From Mesorhizobium metallidurans STM 2683 (GTDB taxonomy: Bacteria > Pseudomonadota > Alphaproteobacteria > Rhizobiales > Rhizobiaceae), in the NCBI RefSeq assembly GCF_000350085.1, contig NZ_CAUM01000043.1, positions 1 through 63,451 of the forward strand: a stretch of 63,451 nt of DNA. Reading direction: 5' to 3'. The notes under the pieces were generated by a model, which was not told the origin of the DNA, ran no database searches, and saw nothing but the letters and a program-made list of their open reading frames with translations. The position numbers were made by a program, and so were the translations under genes. Shown piece after piece: positions 15,586-25,906 of this stretch (position 1 is its first letter; each line of letters begins with the position of its first letter).

Positions 15586-16455
15586 TCAAACCATCTCGAC
15601 CCAGACCGGCAAGTGGTCCGAACCGACCGCTTGCCGGTCGACCCAAAGCCGCTTCAGCGATCCGGCGAGCGAGGCGCTGGAAAAGACATAGTCGATGCGC
15701 TTGTGGCGGCTGGCATCGTCGGGCCGCTTGGGGTCGACCCAGGTAACGAGATCGTCGCCGGCCACGTTGAGGCGCATGGCGGCATCGACCGCAAAGTCGG
15801 CGGTCAGCGGCATGCCGAATTCATGGTCCGGCCGGCCGGCGAGTTCGACATATTCGGGAGATCCGGCCAGCATGTTGAAATCGCCCATGGCGACAAAGGC
15901 TTCTGGGTGGGGCAATTCCGGCAGGCCAATCTCGGCGACGCCGGACAAAGCGCCCCCTTCGAGCGCGTAATTCAACAGGCGCTGGCGCAGGAACTGTATC
16001 TGGCTCACGCGTTCGACGGGGCTGCGGTGATCGAGATGGATGGAATAGAATCTGACGAAGCCAAGCGGCGTCTCGATCAGGGCTTCCAGCGCGCCGCGCT
16101 GGAAGTTCATCGCCTCGAAGGAGCGGCTGCGCGGCAAAAGCAGATTGCGCGACAGATGGATGGGCGTTTTCGACAGCACCATGTTGCCGAGCTGGAAGGT
16201 TCTCGTGACGGCACGGCCATTCTCGATGGCGGAGCCGATGTTGGCCTCGAAATTGCTGCCATAGACGGCAAAGTAGTCGAGCAAGGCGTCACCGAGTTCT
16301 GCGACCATGTCGCGGCCACCATTCTTGGGGTTGTTGCGAGTAACCTCCTGCAGCGCGATCACGTCGGCGCCGCGCACGGCATCGGCAATGCGCCCGACAT
16401 CGTAACGGGCATCGAGGCCAATGCCGTACTGGATGTTGTACGTTACAAGCTTCAT
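15586..16455 (-). CDS. Endonuclease/exonuclease/phosphatase family protein
   Basis: A 289-residue protein of the EEP superfamily. The family motifs are in order: LVTYNIQYG (Asn) near residue 7, VIALQEV (Glu) near 35, SIHLDHRS near 140, AMGDFNMLAGSPEY (Asp/Asn) near 190, and a final GSDHLPVWVE (Asp/His). These residues bind a metal and the phosphate in DNase I-like hydrolases. The substrate, nucleic acid or phospholipid head group, cannot be told. It is divergent from obgE with about 175 bases between them. Confidence 0.9.
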   Translation of the reverse strand: MKLVTYNIQYGIGLDARYDVGRIADAVRGADVIALQEVTRNNPKNGGRDMVAELGDALLDYFAVYGSNFEANIGSAIENGRAVTRTFQLGNMVLSKTPIHLSRNLLLPRSRSFEAMNFQRGALEALIETPLGFVRFYSIHLDHRSPVERVSQIQFLRQRLLNYALEGGALSGVAEIGLPELPHPEAFVAMGDFNMLAGSPEYVELAGRPDHEFGMPLTADFAVDAAMRLNVAGDDLVTWVDPKRPDDASRHKRIDYVFSSASLAGSLKRLWVDRQAVGSDHLPVWVEMV

Positions 16456-16611
16456 TCCGGCATTCCCCCGGCTCGCCGTCGCGAAATCGATTTCGGCGTG
16501 CGCGCAAGCTCACTATAGCGTCGTTTGCAAAAGGGCACCCGGCGCTTTCGTGGTAAAACAGCCTCGCCCTCCGCCCCGCCTTGGTTTAGAGCAATCCCGC
16601 AAAGCCAATAG

Positions 16612-17661
<1,050 letters not shown>

Positions 17662-17662
17662 C

Positions 17663-18844
17663 ATGGCCGCGCAATCGCTGAAAAAGTACCGGCGCATCAC
17701 CGTCAAGATCGGCTCGGCGCTGCTTGTCGACCGCTCATCGGGCCTGAAGCGCGACTGGCTGGCCTCGCTGGCTGACGACATTGCGGTGCTGGCCTCGGGC
17801 GGCGCTGAAATCCTTGTCGTGTCATCGGGGGCGATTGCGCTCGGCCGCACCATTCTCGGCCTCGGCAGGCGGGCGCTGAAGCTCGAGGAAAGCCAGGCGG
17901 CTGCCGCCGTCGGGCAGATCGCGCTGGCCGGCGCCTGGTCGGATGCGCTCGGCAAGGGCGGCCTGAAATCAGGTCAGATCCTGCTGACGCTCGGCGACAC
18001 CGAGGAGCGCCGCCGCTATCTCAACGCGCGCGCCACGATCTCGACGCTGCTGAAGATGAAGGCGGTGCCGGTCATCAACGAGAACGATACGGTGGCGACC
18101 TCCGAAATCCGCTATGGCGACAATGACCGGCTGGCGGCGCGGGTGGCGACGATGATGGGCGCTGACCTGCTGGTGCTGCTCTCCGATATTGACGGGCTCT
18201 ACACGGCGCCGCCGGCCAGGGATCCCGGCGCCAGGTTCATTCCGGTGGTCGACCGCATCACCCCCGACATCGAGGCGATGGCGGGTGCGGCGGCATCCGA
18301 ATTGTCGCGCGGCGGCATGCGGACAAAACTCGACGCCGGCAAGATCGCCACCGCCGCCGGCACCGCCATGATCATCACCGCAGGAACGCGGCTGTCGCCG
18401 CTGATGGCGATCGAGCGTGGCGAGCGGGCGACCTTCTTCAAGCCGAGCGCCAATCCGGTCAAAGGCTACAAGACCTGGATCGCCGGGCAGCTCGAACCGG
18501 CGGGACGGCTGACCGTCGATGCCGGCGCCATCGGCGCGCTCAAGTCGGGCAAGTCGCTGCTGCCGGCCGGCGTCAAACTGGTCAGCGGCAACTTCTCGCG
18601 CGGCGACACGGTGGCGATCCTGTCGCCCGAGGGCCGCGAGATCGCGCGCGGGCTGGTTGCCTATGATGCCGCCGATGCCGTAAGGATCGCAGGCCTGAAG
18701 ACGGCGGAGATCGAAACGGTGCTCGGTTACGAAGCGCGCTCGGCCATGATCCACCGCGACGACCTTGTGGTGAGCCATGCTGGTGACCAAGTAGGGGTGG
18801 GTGACCAGGCACGGGCGGGTGACCAGGTGACGAGCGGAGGATGA
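17663..18844 (+). CDS. proB: Glutamate 5-kinase
   Basis: A 393-residue glutamate 5-kinase, the first step of proline synthesis (glutamate plus ATP to glutamyl-5-phosphate). The amino acid kinase domain (about 1-265) has [26 protein letters not shown] and [14 protein letters not shown] domain follows (about 285-370, [13 protein letters not shown]). The last 20 residues contain three GDQ-type repeats that come from a short tandem DNA repeat (18781-18832) and look like an addition beyond the family end. proA starts 4 bases downstream, so the two enzymes of the unstable intermediate are made together. Confidence 0.97.
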   Translation: MAAQSLKKYRRITVKIGSALLVDRSSGLKRDWLASLADDIAVLASGGAEILVVSSGAIALGRTILGLGRRALKLEESQAAAAVGQIALAGAWSDALGKGGLKSGQILLTLGDTEERRRYLNARATISTLLKMKAVPVINENDTVATSEIRYGDNDRLAARVATMMGADLLVLLSDIDGLYTAPPARDPGARFIPVVDRITPDIEAMAGAAASELSRGGMRTKLDAGKIATAAGTAMIITAGTRLSPLMAIERGERATFFKPSANPVKGYKTWIAGQLEPAGRLTVDAGAIGALKSGKSLLPAGVKLVSGNFSRGDTVAILSPEGREIARGLVAYDAADAVRIAGLKTAEIETVLGYEARSAMIHRDDLVVSHAGDQVGVGDQARAGDQVTSGG

Positions 18845-18847
18845 GCC

Positions 18848-20134
18848 ATGCTGAAGCTGCATGAAAAATCCCGGGAAGACACCGTGGCGCTGATGGCCGA
18901 CATTGGCCGCCGCGCCCGTGCCGCTGCCCGACCGCTGGCCATCGCCACGACCGCCGTCAAGAATGCAGCGCTCCTCGCCATGGCCGACGCCATTATCGGT
19001 CGTGAGCAGGACATTCTCGACGCCAATGCCATCGACATCTCGAATGGCCACGAATCCGGGCTTTCCGCCTCCTTCATGGATCGGCTGAAGCTCGATCCCG
19101 CCCGCATCCGGGCCATGGCCGACGGCGTCAAGGAGATCGCCGAACTCAGCGACCCGGTCGGCGACGTCATCGCCGCATGGGACCGGCCGAACGGTTTGCA
19201 TATCGAGCGCGTGCGCACGCCGCTCGGCGTCGTCGGCGTCATCTATGAGAGCCGGCCGAACGTGACTGCGGATGCCGGCGCTCTCTGCCTCAAGGCCGGC
19301 AATCCGGTGATCCTGCGCGGCGGTTCGGATTCGCTCAATTCATCCGCCGCGATCCATGCCTGTCTGGTCGAGGGGCTGAAGGCCGCCGGTCTGCCGGAAG
19401 ATGCCATCCAGTTGGTGCCGACCGCCGACCGCGCCGCTGTCGGGGAGATGCTGAAAGGCCTCTCCGGCAATCTCGACGTCATCATTCCGCGCGGCGGCAA
19501 GAGCCTCGTCGGGCGGGTGCAGAGCGAGGCGCGGGTGCCGGTCTTTGCCCATCTCGAAGGCATCTGCCATCTCTATATCGACCGTTCGGCCGATCTCGAC
19601 ATGGCGGTGAAGATCGCGGTCAACGCCAAGATGCGGCGCACCGGCGTCTGCGGTGCGGCCGAAACGCTGCTCGTCGACCGCGCCGTTGCGCCCTCCCATC
19701 TGGTGCCGATCCTTGAAGCGTTGCGCGCGGCGGGCTGTGAAATCCACGCCGATGCCGAGGTATTGAAGGGGTTTTTCGATGCCAAGCCTGCCACCGACGC
19801 CGACTGGGTCACCGAATATCTCGACGCCATCATCGCGGTGAAGCTGGTCGACGGCGTTGCCGGTGCGATCGAGCATATCGAGACGTTTTCCTCGCACCAC
19901 ACCGAGGCGATCGTCGCCGAGGACGCGAATACCGTCGAGCGGTTCTTCAACGAGATCGATTCAGCGATCCTTCTGCACAATGCCTCGACGCAATTCGCCG
20001 ATGGCGGCGAGTTCGGCATGGGCGCCGAAATCGGCATCGCCACCGGCAAGATGCATGCGCGCGGCCCGGTCGGCGTCGAGCAGCTGACCTCGTTCAAATA
20101 CCGCGTGCGCGGGTCGGGGCAGGTGCGGCCTTGA
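18848..20134 (+). CDS. proA: Gamma-glutamyl phosphate reductase
   Basis: A 428-residue NADPH-dependent reductase that converts glutamyl-5-phosphate to glutamate semialdehyde in proline synthesis. The aldehyde dehydrogenase-like fold is evident: [20 protein letters not shown], then [15 protein letters not shown], then [11 protein letters not shown] with the catalytic Cys, and [18 protein letters not shown] near the end. It is the third gene of the obgE-proB-proA run. A large palindromic repeat lies immediately downstream and may end the transcript. Confidence 0.97.
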   Translation: MLKLHEKSREDTVALMADIGRRARAAARPLAIATTAVKNAALLAMADAIIGREQDILDANAIDISNGHESGLSASFMDRLKLDPARIRAMADGVKEIAELSDPVGDVIAAWDRPNGLHIERVRTPLGVVGVIYESRPNVTADAGALCLKAGNPVILRGGSDSLNSSAAIHACLVEGLKAAGLPEDAIQLVPTADRAAVGEMLKGLSGNLDVIIPRGGKSLVGRVQSEARVPVFAHLEGICHLYIDRSADLDMAVKIAVNAKMRRTGVCGAAETLLVDRAVAPSHLVPILEALRAAGCEIHADAEVLKGFFDAKPATDADWVTEYLDAIIAVKLVDGVAGAIEHIETFSSHHTEAIVAEDANTVERFFNEIDSAILLHNASTQFADGGEFGMGAEIGIATGKMHARGPVGVEQLTSFKYRVRGSGQVRP

Positions 20135-20173
20135 CGCTATTCGCCGTTAGAGCCTGAGGCGTTGCGCGCGTCG

Positions 20174-20329
20174 ACCCCCCTCTGCCCTGCCGGGCATCTC
20201 CCCCTCAAGGGGGGAGATTGGCTGTCATCTCCGCTTTCTCCAATTGTCAGCCTTGCAGAATTTGCGCCTGCGACGAAGCTGCCAATCTTCCCCCTTGAGG
20301 GGGAGATGCCCGGCAGGGCAGAGGGGGGT
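20174..20329. repeat. Long inverted repeat element (family B)
   Basis: Two arms of about 50 bases, 20174-20222 and 20281-20329, are near-perfect reverse complements (CCCCCCTCTGCCCTGCCGGG paired with its complement), separated by about 58 bases. Relatives lie at 31809-31858 (one arm) and 33107-33264 (both arms). The element fills the proA-nadD gap and ends just before the nadD start. Confidence 0.85.
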
Positions 20330-20339
20330 GCCTAGCACC

Positions 20340-20972
20340 ATGCTGTCGTCCCCTCAGCCCGCCGTCTCCTCCCGCTACCTCAAGATGCCGCATGCCGAAA
20401 AAGGCCTGGCCGTCGGCCTGTTCGGCGGTTCGTTCAATCCGCCGCATGCCGGCCATGCGCTGGTCGCCGAGATCGCGCTGAGACGCCTGGCGCTCGACCA
20501 GTTGTGGTGGATGGTGACGCCCGGCAATCCGCTGAAGAACACGCGGGAACTGGCGCCGCTGACGGAGCGGCTCAACCTGTCCGAGCAGATCGCCAGGAAC
20601 CCGAAGATCAAGGTCACCGCCTTCGAGGCCACGCATCATGTCCGCTTCACAGCCGACACGCTGGCGCTGGTCAAGGCGCGCAATCCCGGCGTCGACTTCG
20701 TCTGGATCATGGGCGCGGACTCACTGCGCGACTTCCATCGCTGGCAGCGCTGGCGCCAGATCGTCATGACGTTCCCGATCGCGGTGATCGATCGCCCGGG
20801 CGCGACGCTGTCCTTCCTGTCGTCGGTCGTCGCCAAGACCTTCGACTACGCCCGCGTCGACGAGGGCGACGCGCCGCGTCTCGCCCGGATGAGGGCGCCG
20901 GCCTGGACCTTCATCCACGGCCCGCGCTCGTCGCTGTCGTCGAGCGCCATCCGAAAGATGGCGCAGGGCTGA
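20340..20972 (+). CDS. nadD: Nicotinate-nucleotide adenylyltransferase
   Basis: A 210-residue adenylyltransferase that makes deamido-NAD from nicotinate mononucleotide and ATP. The nucleotidyltransferase motif GLFGGSFNPPHAGHALVAE near residue 25, the WWMVTPGNPLK substrate loop and the C-terminal SSLSSSAIRKM (ISSTxIR-type motif) are present. The start is uncertain: ATG at 20340 follows the repeat directly and has no good ribosome-binding site; ATG at 20385 (MPHAEKG) is the alternative. nadD near rsfS and rlmH is the usual order, here with two extra genes between. Confidence 0.94.
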   Translation: MLSSPQPAVSSRYLKMPHAEKGLAVGLFGGSFNPPHAGHALVAEIALRRLALDQLWWMVTPGNPLKNTRELAPLTERLNLSEQIARNPKIKVTAFEATHHVRFTADTLALVKARNPGVDFVWIMGADSLRDFHRWQRWRQIVMTFPIAVIDRPGATLSFLSSVVAKTFDYARVDEGDAPRLARMRAPAWTFIHGPRSSLSSSAIRKMAQG

Positions 20973-21072
20973 GCCTGCACGAACTCCCTTTCTCCTAGAG
21001 GGGAGAAGGCACGTCCGGCGATGTCGCTTTTGCAGCGGCCTTTGCCCGATCCTTAGGCGATCCTGCGCCAAG

Positions 21073-22371
21073 ATGACGACAATCGAGCGAAACCAGACCA
21101 GACACGACCCGCGGCAGGGCAGCCCGTCGGCGCCGGCGATCGCCATTGCCAGCGTCATCCTGTCGATGGCGCTGGTCGCGGTCGGCAATGGGCTGATGTT
21201 CGCCTATATCCCGGTCCGGCTTGGCGCCGAGCGTTTCGATCCGACCTGGGCCGGGCTGATCATCACCGGCCTTTCGGCCGGCGGCCTCGCCGGCTGCATC
21301 CTGACCGGACCGCTGGTGCGGCGCGTTGGCCATGCCCGCGCGTTCATGGTGCTTTCGGCGCTGATCGTGTTGTCCAATGCGGCCGTCGGGGCCGGAACGA
21401 TCCCGCTGCTATGGATCGCGGCACGCGCACTCTATGGCTTTGCCATATGCGGGCTGTTCATCGTCGCGCAGAGCTGGCTGAACGATGCCGTCGCCAACGC
21501 CATACGCGGCCGAGTCATGGCGGTGTTCTACGTCTCCTATGTCGCGGGGCTCGGCGTCGGTTACGCCGCGCTGGCGGCGGTCGATATCGGGACTGCGCAG
21601 GCGCCGCTGATCGGCATCGCCTTCACGGCGCTGTCGATCCTGCCCGTGGGGCTGACTCGGCTCGCCCAGCCGCCGCCGCCGCAGGCTGCATCGGTCGCGC
21701 TCGGCCTGGCCTGGCGGATTTCGCCGGTGGGCGTTGCCGGCATGCTTGCCGTCGGCGGCCTGTCGATGGCGATTTCGGGCTTCGCGCCGATCCATGCCAC
21801 GGCCAAGGGGTACAGCCAGGCGGATGTGGCGCTGCTTTTGTCGGCGATGCCGGTCGGCACACTGATCCTGCAGATCCCGCTTGGCTGGATTTCCGACCGC
21901 ACCGACCGGCGCTATGTGCTGATCGCCGCCTCGGCGCTGGCCCTGGCGGCGGGCCTGTTTGCGCTGGGCTTCGACGGCGGTGCGCTGGCGGCGCTCGTTG
22001 TCATCTACATAGTCTGGGACGGCGCCTCGGAATCGATCTATTCGCTGGCCAGCGCACATGCCGCCGACCGCGCCAGCAAGGATGACATGGTGGCGCTGTC
22101 CAGTTCGCTTCTGTTTGCATGGTCGCTGGCGGGCTTCATCGTGCCAGGCATCGTGACCGGGCTTTCCGCCTTCTATGGCACGCAGACCTTCATCTATGTG
22201 GCCATCGTAATCGCCGCTGCGTTCTGCCTGTTCGTGCTGTGGCGGGTGATGACGACGCGGGCCGTTCCAGCCACCGAAACCGGCAATTTCGCGCCGATGA
22301 GCGCGCAAGCGCCGCTGCCGGTGGAACTGGCCTTTGCACCGGAGGAGCAGCGCGGTCGTACTGAGGATTGA
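21073..22371 (+). CDS. MFS transporter (YcaD-like)
   Basis: A 432-residue twelve-helix permease. SAGGLAGCILTGPLVRRVGH is the first-half MFS loop, LNDAVANAIRGRVMAVFYV the middle part, and PLGWISDRTDRRYVLI the second-half loop. This arrangement resembles the YcaD/YfkF group of exporters without known substrate. It sits between nadD and the mechanosensitive channel gene, an insertion relative to the simple nadD-rsfS order in other bacteria. The N-terminal 20 residues are hydrophilic. Confidence 0.88.
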   Translation: MTTIERNQTRHDPRQGSPSAPAIAIASVILSMALVAVGNGLMFAYIPVRLGAERFDPTWAGLIITGLSAGGLAGCILTGPLVRRVGHARAFMVLSALIVLSNAAVGAGTIPLLWIAARALYGFAICGLFIVAQSWLNDAVANAIRGRVMAVFYVSYVAGLGVGYAALAAVDIGTAQAPLIGIAFTALSILPVGLTRLAQPPPPQAASVALGLAWRISPVGVAGMLAVGGLSMAISGFAPIHATAKGYSQADVALLLSAMPVGTLILQIPLGWISDRTDRRYVLIAASALALAAGLFALGFDGGALAALVVIYIVWDGASESIYSLASAHAADRASKDDMVALSSSLLFAWSLAGFIVPGIVTGLSAFYGTQTFIYVAIVIAAAFCLFVLWRVMTTRAVPATETGNFAPMSAQAPLPVELAFAPEEQRGRTED

Positions 22372-22380
22372 GATCTCAGG

Positions 22381-23238
22381 CTATTGCCGTGTGGCGGAGG
22401 CTTCCTGCCGGGGCGCTTCCGGCGGTGGTGCCGGAACCGAAATGCCTTCGGTGTCGAAAGACTGCTTGGCGCGTTTGGTGAGGTCGATCTGGGTGGCGAA
22501 GAAATCCGCGGCCGAGGTCCAGTAGCGCAAGGTGATGGCGACAGTGCTGTCGCCGACGGTGGCGACGAAGGCGATCGGCGCCGGTTCACGCCTGACGCGC
22601 CGCTCCGCGGCGGCGACGCCGAGCATCGTCTTTTGCGCGAGATCGATGTCGTTCCAGGAGCCGATGGTGAGCGTGATGTCGCCGCGGCGGACGCCGTTGC
22701 GCGAATAGTTGCGGACAGGCTGGTTCCACAGTGTCGAATTGGGCGCAAGGATGTAGACGCCGTCGAGCATCCTCAACCTGGTGGCGAACAGGCCGATTTC
22801 CTCGATGGTCCCGGAAATGGCGCCGACTTCTGCATATTCGCCGATGCGGAATGGCCGTAGCGCCAAGAGCATGATGCCGGCGGCAATGTTCTGCAGCGTG
22901 CCCTGCAGCGCCAGGCCGATGGCGAGACCAATGGCGCCGATGGCGGCAATGATCGAGGCCGTCTGCACGCCGAACTGGCCGAGCACCATGATGACGACGA
23001 GGATCAGGATGGCGTAGCGGGCGATCTTCGAGAAGAAGTGGCGCAGCGTCGCGTCAAAGCCGCTGATATGGCCGAGGCCGGCGTAGAGCGAGCGCTCGGC
23101 GAGGCCTGCGACGATATAGCCGACGACCAGCAGGATGACGGCGCCGATGGCCGAGAATGAATAGGAGACGATCAGGGTGCTGAGCTGCGCAAGGCCGGCC
23201 TGCACGCTGAGGAGGGCGTTCTGGGGATCGATCGGCAT
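22381..23238 (-). CDS. Small mechanosensitive channel (MscS family)
   Basis: A 285-residue MscS-type channel that relieves osmotic pressure. Three membrane helices occupy about residues 15-125. The pore helix TM3 reads IAAIGAIGLAIGLALQGTLQ and then NIAAGIMLLALRPFRIGEYA, the Gly/Ala-rich signature. The cytoplasmic beta domain follows (NSTLWNQPVRNYS). The start is taken as MPIDPQN at 23238; a longer reading adds non-conserved residues. It is convergent with the MFS gene, with only 9 bases between their stops. Confidence 0.93.
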   Translation of the reverse strand: MPIDPQNALLSVQAGLAQLSTLIVSYSFSAIGAVILLVVGYIVAGLAERSLYAGLGHISGFDATLRHFFSKIARYAILILVVIMVLGQFGVQTASIIAAIGAIGLAIGLALQGTLQNIAAGIMLLALRPFRIGEYAEVGAISGTIEEIGLFATRLRMLDGVYILAPNSTLWNQPVRNYSRNGVRRGDITLTIGSWNDIDLAQKTMLGVAAAERRVRREPAPIAFVATVGDSTVAITLRYWTSAADFFATQIDLTKRAKQSFDTEGISVPAPPPEAPRQEASATRQ

Positions 23239-23479
23239 GACGGAAATCCGGTTGGTCGATGCGTCGATAACCCCTGCAGGGCGGCAAGAGTTCCGATTTT
23301 TCTTGTGCTGCGGAACCGGAAGAAGGCCACTGCGTTGGCGACGGCAGGGATTGCCGTCTTGAAACTGCAACGGAACTCTGCCTATTTAAGCGGTGTCACC
23401 TGATTTCACGGGTGATTTGGTTGTTCTTGCTGCGAAAGGAAATACACTGAGAACAGCACTGCGGAAGAGGGCCGATATC

Positions 23480-23857
23480 GTGCCTTCGCCGGCCGGGATC
23501 AGCGTAAACGACGCCGTGTCCCGCGCCATCAAGACAGTCCTTGCCAGTCTGGAAGACTCCAAGGCCGAAAACATCGTCTCAATCGACATTCAGGGAAAAT
23601 CGAGCCTCGGCGACTATATGGTCGTCGCGTCGGGCCGATCGCACCGTCACGTCTCGGCAGTTGCCGATCATCTCCTCAAAGCGCTCAAGGATGCCGGGCT
23701 CGGCACGGCGCGCGTCGAGGGGTTGGCTGGCGCCGACTGGGTCCTGATCGATTCGGGCGACATCATCGTCCATGTCTTCCGTCCCGAAGTCCGCGACTTC
23801 TACAATCTCGAAAAGATGTGGCAGGCGCCGGATCTCGAGGAAGAGACCTTGCACTGA
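23480..23857 (+). CDS. rsfS: Ribosomal silencing factor RsfS
   Basis: A 125-residue RsfS (Iojap/YbeB family), which binds L14 on the 50S subunit and blocks subunit joining in starvation. The core VDIQGKSSLGDYMVVASGRS-like stretch (here SIDIQGKSSLGDYMVVASG), the EGLAGADWVLIDSGDIIVH region and the final RDFYNLEKMW are all typical. I choose GTG at 23480 (VPSPAGISV) because it fits the family length and has AAGAGGG upstream; GTG at 23393 would add 29 residues. It lies upstream of rlmH, its usual neighbour. Confidence 0.94.
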   Translation: MPSPAGISVNDAVSRAIKTVLASLEDSKAENIVSIDIQGKSSLGDYMVVASGRSHRHVSAVADHLLKALKDAGLGTARVEGLAGADWVLIDSGDIIVHVFRPEVRDFYNLEKMWQAPDLEEETLH

Positions 23858-23871
23858 GCCGTATTTGTCTT

Positions 23872-23945
23872 GATGCATGTCGTTGTGCCAAACCGGTGCG
23901 CACCTTCGGTTCAAGCCCGAGGGCAGGCTTTGGGCGACATGCATT
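23872..23945. repeat. Palindromic repeat ATGCATGTCG...CGACATGCAT (family C)
   Basis: A 74-base element with inverted ends GATGCATGTCG and CGACATGCATT between rsfS and rlmH. Relatives are at 27259-27309 and 32134-32183. The inner part differs between copies while the ends are kept, as in mobile palindromic units of rhizobia. Confidence 0.75.
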
Positions 23946-23963
23946 AGCGGCCCTTGAGGTAGG

Positions 23964-24446
23964 ATGAAGATATCAGTTCATGCCGTGGGCCGGATGAAAG
24001 CCGGCCCCGAGAAGCAGCTCGCCGACCGCTATTTCGAGCGCTTCGCCAAAAGTGGCCCCGCGGTAGGGCTCGAATTTGCCGGCATTGCCGAGATCGTGGA
24101 AGGCCGCGCCCAGACCGCCACCGAGCGGCGGCGCGAGGAAGGCCAGAGGTTGCAGACGTATCTGCTGCCTGGCGCCGCGCTGATGCTGCTCGACGAGCGC
24201 GGCAGAAACCTCTCCTCTGACGATTTCGCCGGCCGCATCGGCCTGCTGCGCGATGGTGGGCGCAAGGCACTGGTAATTGCCATCGGCGGCGCCGACGGCC
24301 ACGACCAGTCGTTGCGCGATCAGGCCGATCTGATGGTGTCATTCGGCGCGCCGACCTGGCCGCACCAATTGGTCCGCGTGATGCTCGGCGAGCAGCTCTA
24401 CCGGGCGGCCACTATCCTGTCCGGCCATCCCTATCATCGGTCGTGA
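23964..24446 (+). CDS. rlmH: 23S rRNA pseudouridine-1915 N3-methyltransferase RlmH
   Basis: A 160-residue SPOUT methyltransferase that methylates pseudouridine 1915 in helix 69 of 23S rRNA. MKISVHAVGRMKAGPEKQLA opens the protein; LLDERGRNLSSDDFA, VIAIGGADGH (the knotted SAM-binding loop) and SFGAPTWPHQLVRVMLGEQL with the final HPYHR are the family motifs. It follows rsfS after a palindromic repeat, the conserved order. Confidence 0.97.
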   Translation: MKISVHAVGRMKAGPEKQLADRYFERFAKSGPAVGLEFAGIAEIVEGRAQTATERRREEGQRLQTYLLPGAALMLLDERGRNLSSDDFAGRIGLLRDGGRKALVIAIGGADGHDQSLRDQADLMVSFGAPTWPHQLVRVMLGEQLYRAATILSGHPYHRS

Positions 24447-24576
24447 GCCTGACCGCAAATCGTTGCGAATCACACGGATTTCCGCCCCAATGCACCGTGA
24501 GACTGTGCTACGTTGGCAAGCCTATCGAACATGGTTGATTGTTCGTTAACGAAGCCACGCATAGAGTCGGGCTTCA

Positions 24577-25905
24577 ATGTCTGAAATTGGACGGACCAGA
24601 GCGAGCATTCTGCGCGGCTGCGGCATTGCGGCGGTGGCATTCGTGCTGTCGCTCAGTGCCGCCAGGGCCGAAAACACGCTCGACATGGCGCCCGATCCGG
24701 ATCAGAGCCGGGCCGAATACGAACAGGTGTCGAAGGATATCACGCTGTCGTCCGAGCGGCTGGCCAAGCTCGCCGCCGACATAGCGACGATCAAGAAAGA
24801 CCATGCCTCGATCACCGCGGCGCTGATCCAGTCGGCGATGACCGAGCAGAAGCTCGGTCAGGATATCGAGGACATCGGCGCCAAGCTGGAAGGGCTGAAG
24901 GGCGAGGAGCAGAAGATCCGCGCCTCGCTGGCCGCTAGACGCGACGTCCTGGCCGAGGTGCTGGGCGCGCTGCAGCGCATGGGGCTCAATCCGCCGCCGG
25001 CGATCCTGGTCAAGCCGGAGGACGCGCTGTCGTCGGTGCGCAGTGCCATCCTGCTCGGCGCGGTGGTGCCGGAATTGCGCCAGCAGACCGAGATCCTGCT
25101 GGCCGACCTCAAGGAGCAGTCGCGGGTGACGGCCTCGATCGAGGCCGAGCGGACACGGCTGACGGCGGCGGTCGGCGAGCAGACGGCGGAGAAGAAGCGG
25201 CTAAGCATGCTGCTCGAAGCCAAGCAGAAACTCGAGGCCGACACGCAGACCGCGCTGGCCGCCGAAAAGCAGCGATCCCAGGCACTTGCGGCCAAGGCCG
25301 GCAGCCTGAAGGAACTGATCGCCTCGCTCGAGGCCGACAAGGAGCGCAAGGCGGCGGACGCGGCCAAGGCCGCCGAGCAGAAGCCGGCGGACGCCGACAA
25401 GGTCTCGGCGCAGCCGGAGCTGGCGTCCCTGCCGGTGCCGGAAGCCAACCAGCTTGCCGCCGCCGCGCCGTTTTCGGCGCTCCAGGGGCAGATCGCGCTG
25501 CCGGTCATCGGCAAGATCAAGCGACGTTACGGCGCCGATGACGGTAACGGTGCGGTGATGCTCGGCGACATGGTTGCGACACAATCGGGAGCCATCGTCA
25601 CGGCGCCGGCGGACGGAAATGTGCTTTATGCGGGGCCTTTTCGCTCCTATGGTCAACTCTTGATCCTGAACGCGGGTGACGGCTATCATGTCGTTCTGGC
25701 GGGGATGAGCAGAATCAGCGTCGCGTCTGGCCAGTCGGTGCTCGCAGGAGAGCCGGTCGGCGCGATGGGAGAGGCCCGGGTGGCAAGCACCTCGGCCTCG
25801 AAGAATGGAAATGCCACGCCGGAGCTCTACGTCGAGTTCCGCAAGGATGGAAAACCCGTCGATCCGACCCCATGGTGGGCGGACCGTTTCTCTGGAAGGA
25901 CGTGA
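24577..25905 (+). CDS. EnvC-like murein hydrolase activator with degenerate LytM domain
   Basis: A 442-residue exported protein. A signal peptide (ILRGCGIAAVAFVLSLSAARA) is followed by a long coiled coil (about 45-280) and a C-terminal LytM/M23 domain (about 305-440). The zinc ligands of active M23 peptidases are not visible: the first His/Asp site reads VMLGDMVATQSG and the HxH motif is replaced by YHVVLAG. It therefore looks like the EnvC/NlpD group that activates cell-wall amidases rather than cutting itself. It lies 2 bases upstream of ctpA in the same operon, which links it to envelope division. Confidence 0.88.
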   Translation: MSEIGRTRASILRGCGIAAVAFVLSLSAARAENTLDMAPDPDQSRAEYEQVSKDITLSSERLAKLAADIATIKKDHASITAALIQSAMTEQKLGQDIEDIGAKLEGLKGEEQKIRASLAARRDVLAEVLGALQRMGLNPPPAILVKPEDALSSVRSAILLGAVVPELRQQTEILLADLKEQSRVTASIEAERTRLTAAVGEQTAEKKRLSMLLEAKQKLEADTQTALAAEKQRSQALAAKAGSLKELIASLEADKERKAADAAKAAEQKPADADKVSAQPELASLPVPEANQLAAAAPFSALQGQIALPVIGKIKRRYGADDGNGAVMLGDMVATQSGAIVTAPADGNVLYAGPFRSYGQLLILNAGDGYHVVLAGMSRISVASGQSVLAGEPVGAMGEARVASTSASKNGNATPELYVEFRKDGKPVDPTPWWADRFSGRT

Positions 25906-25906
25906 G

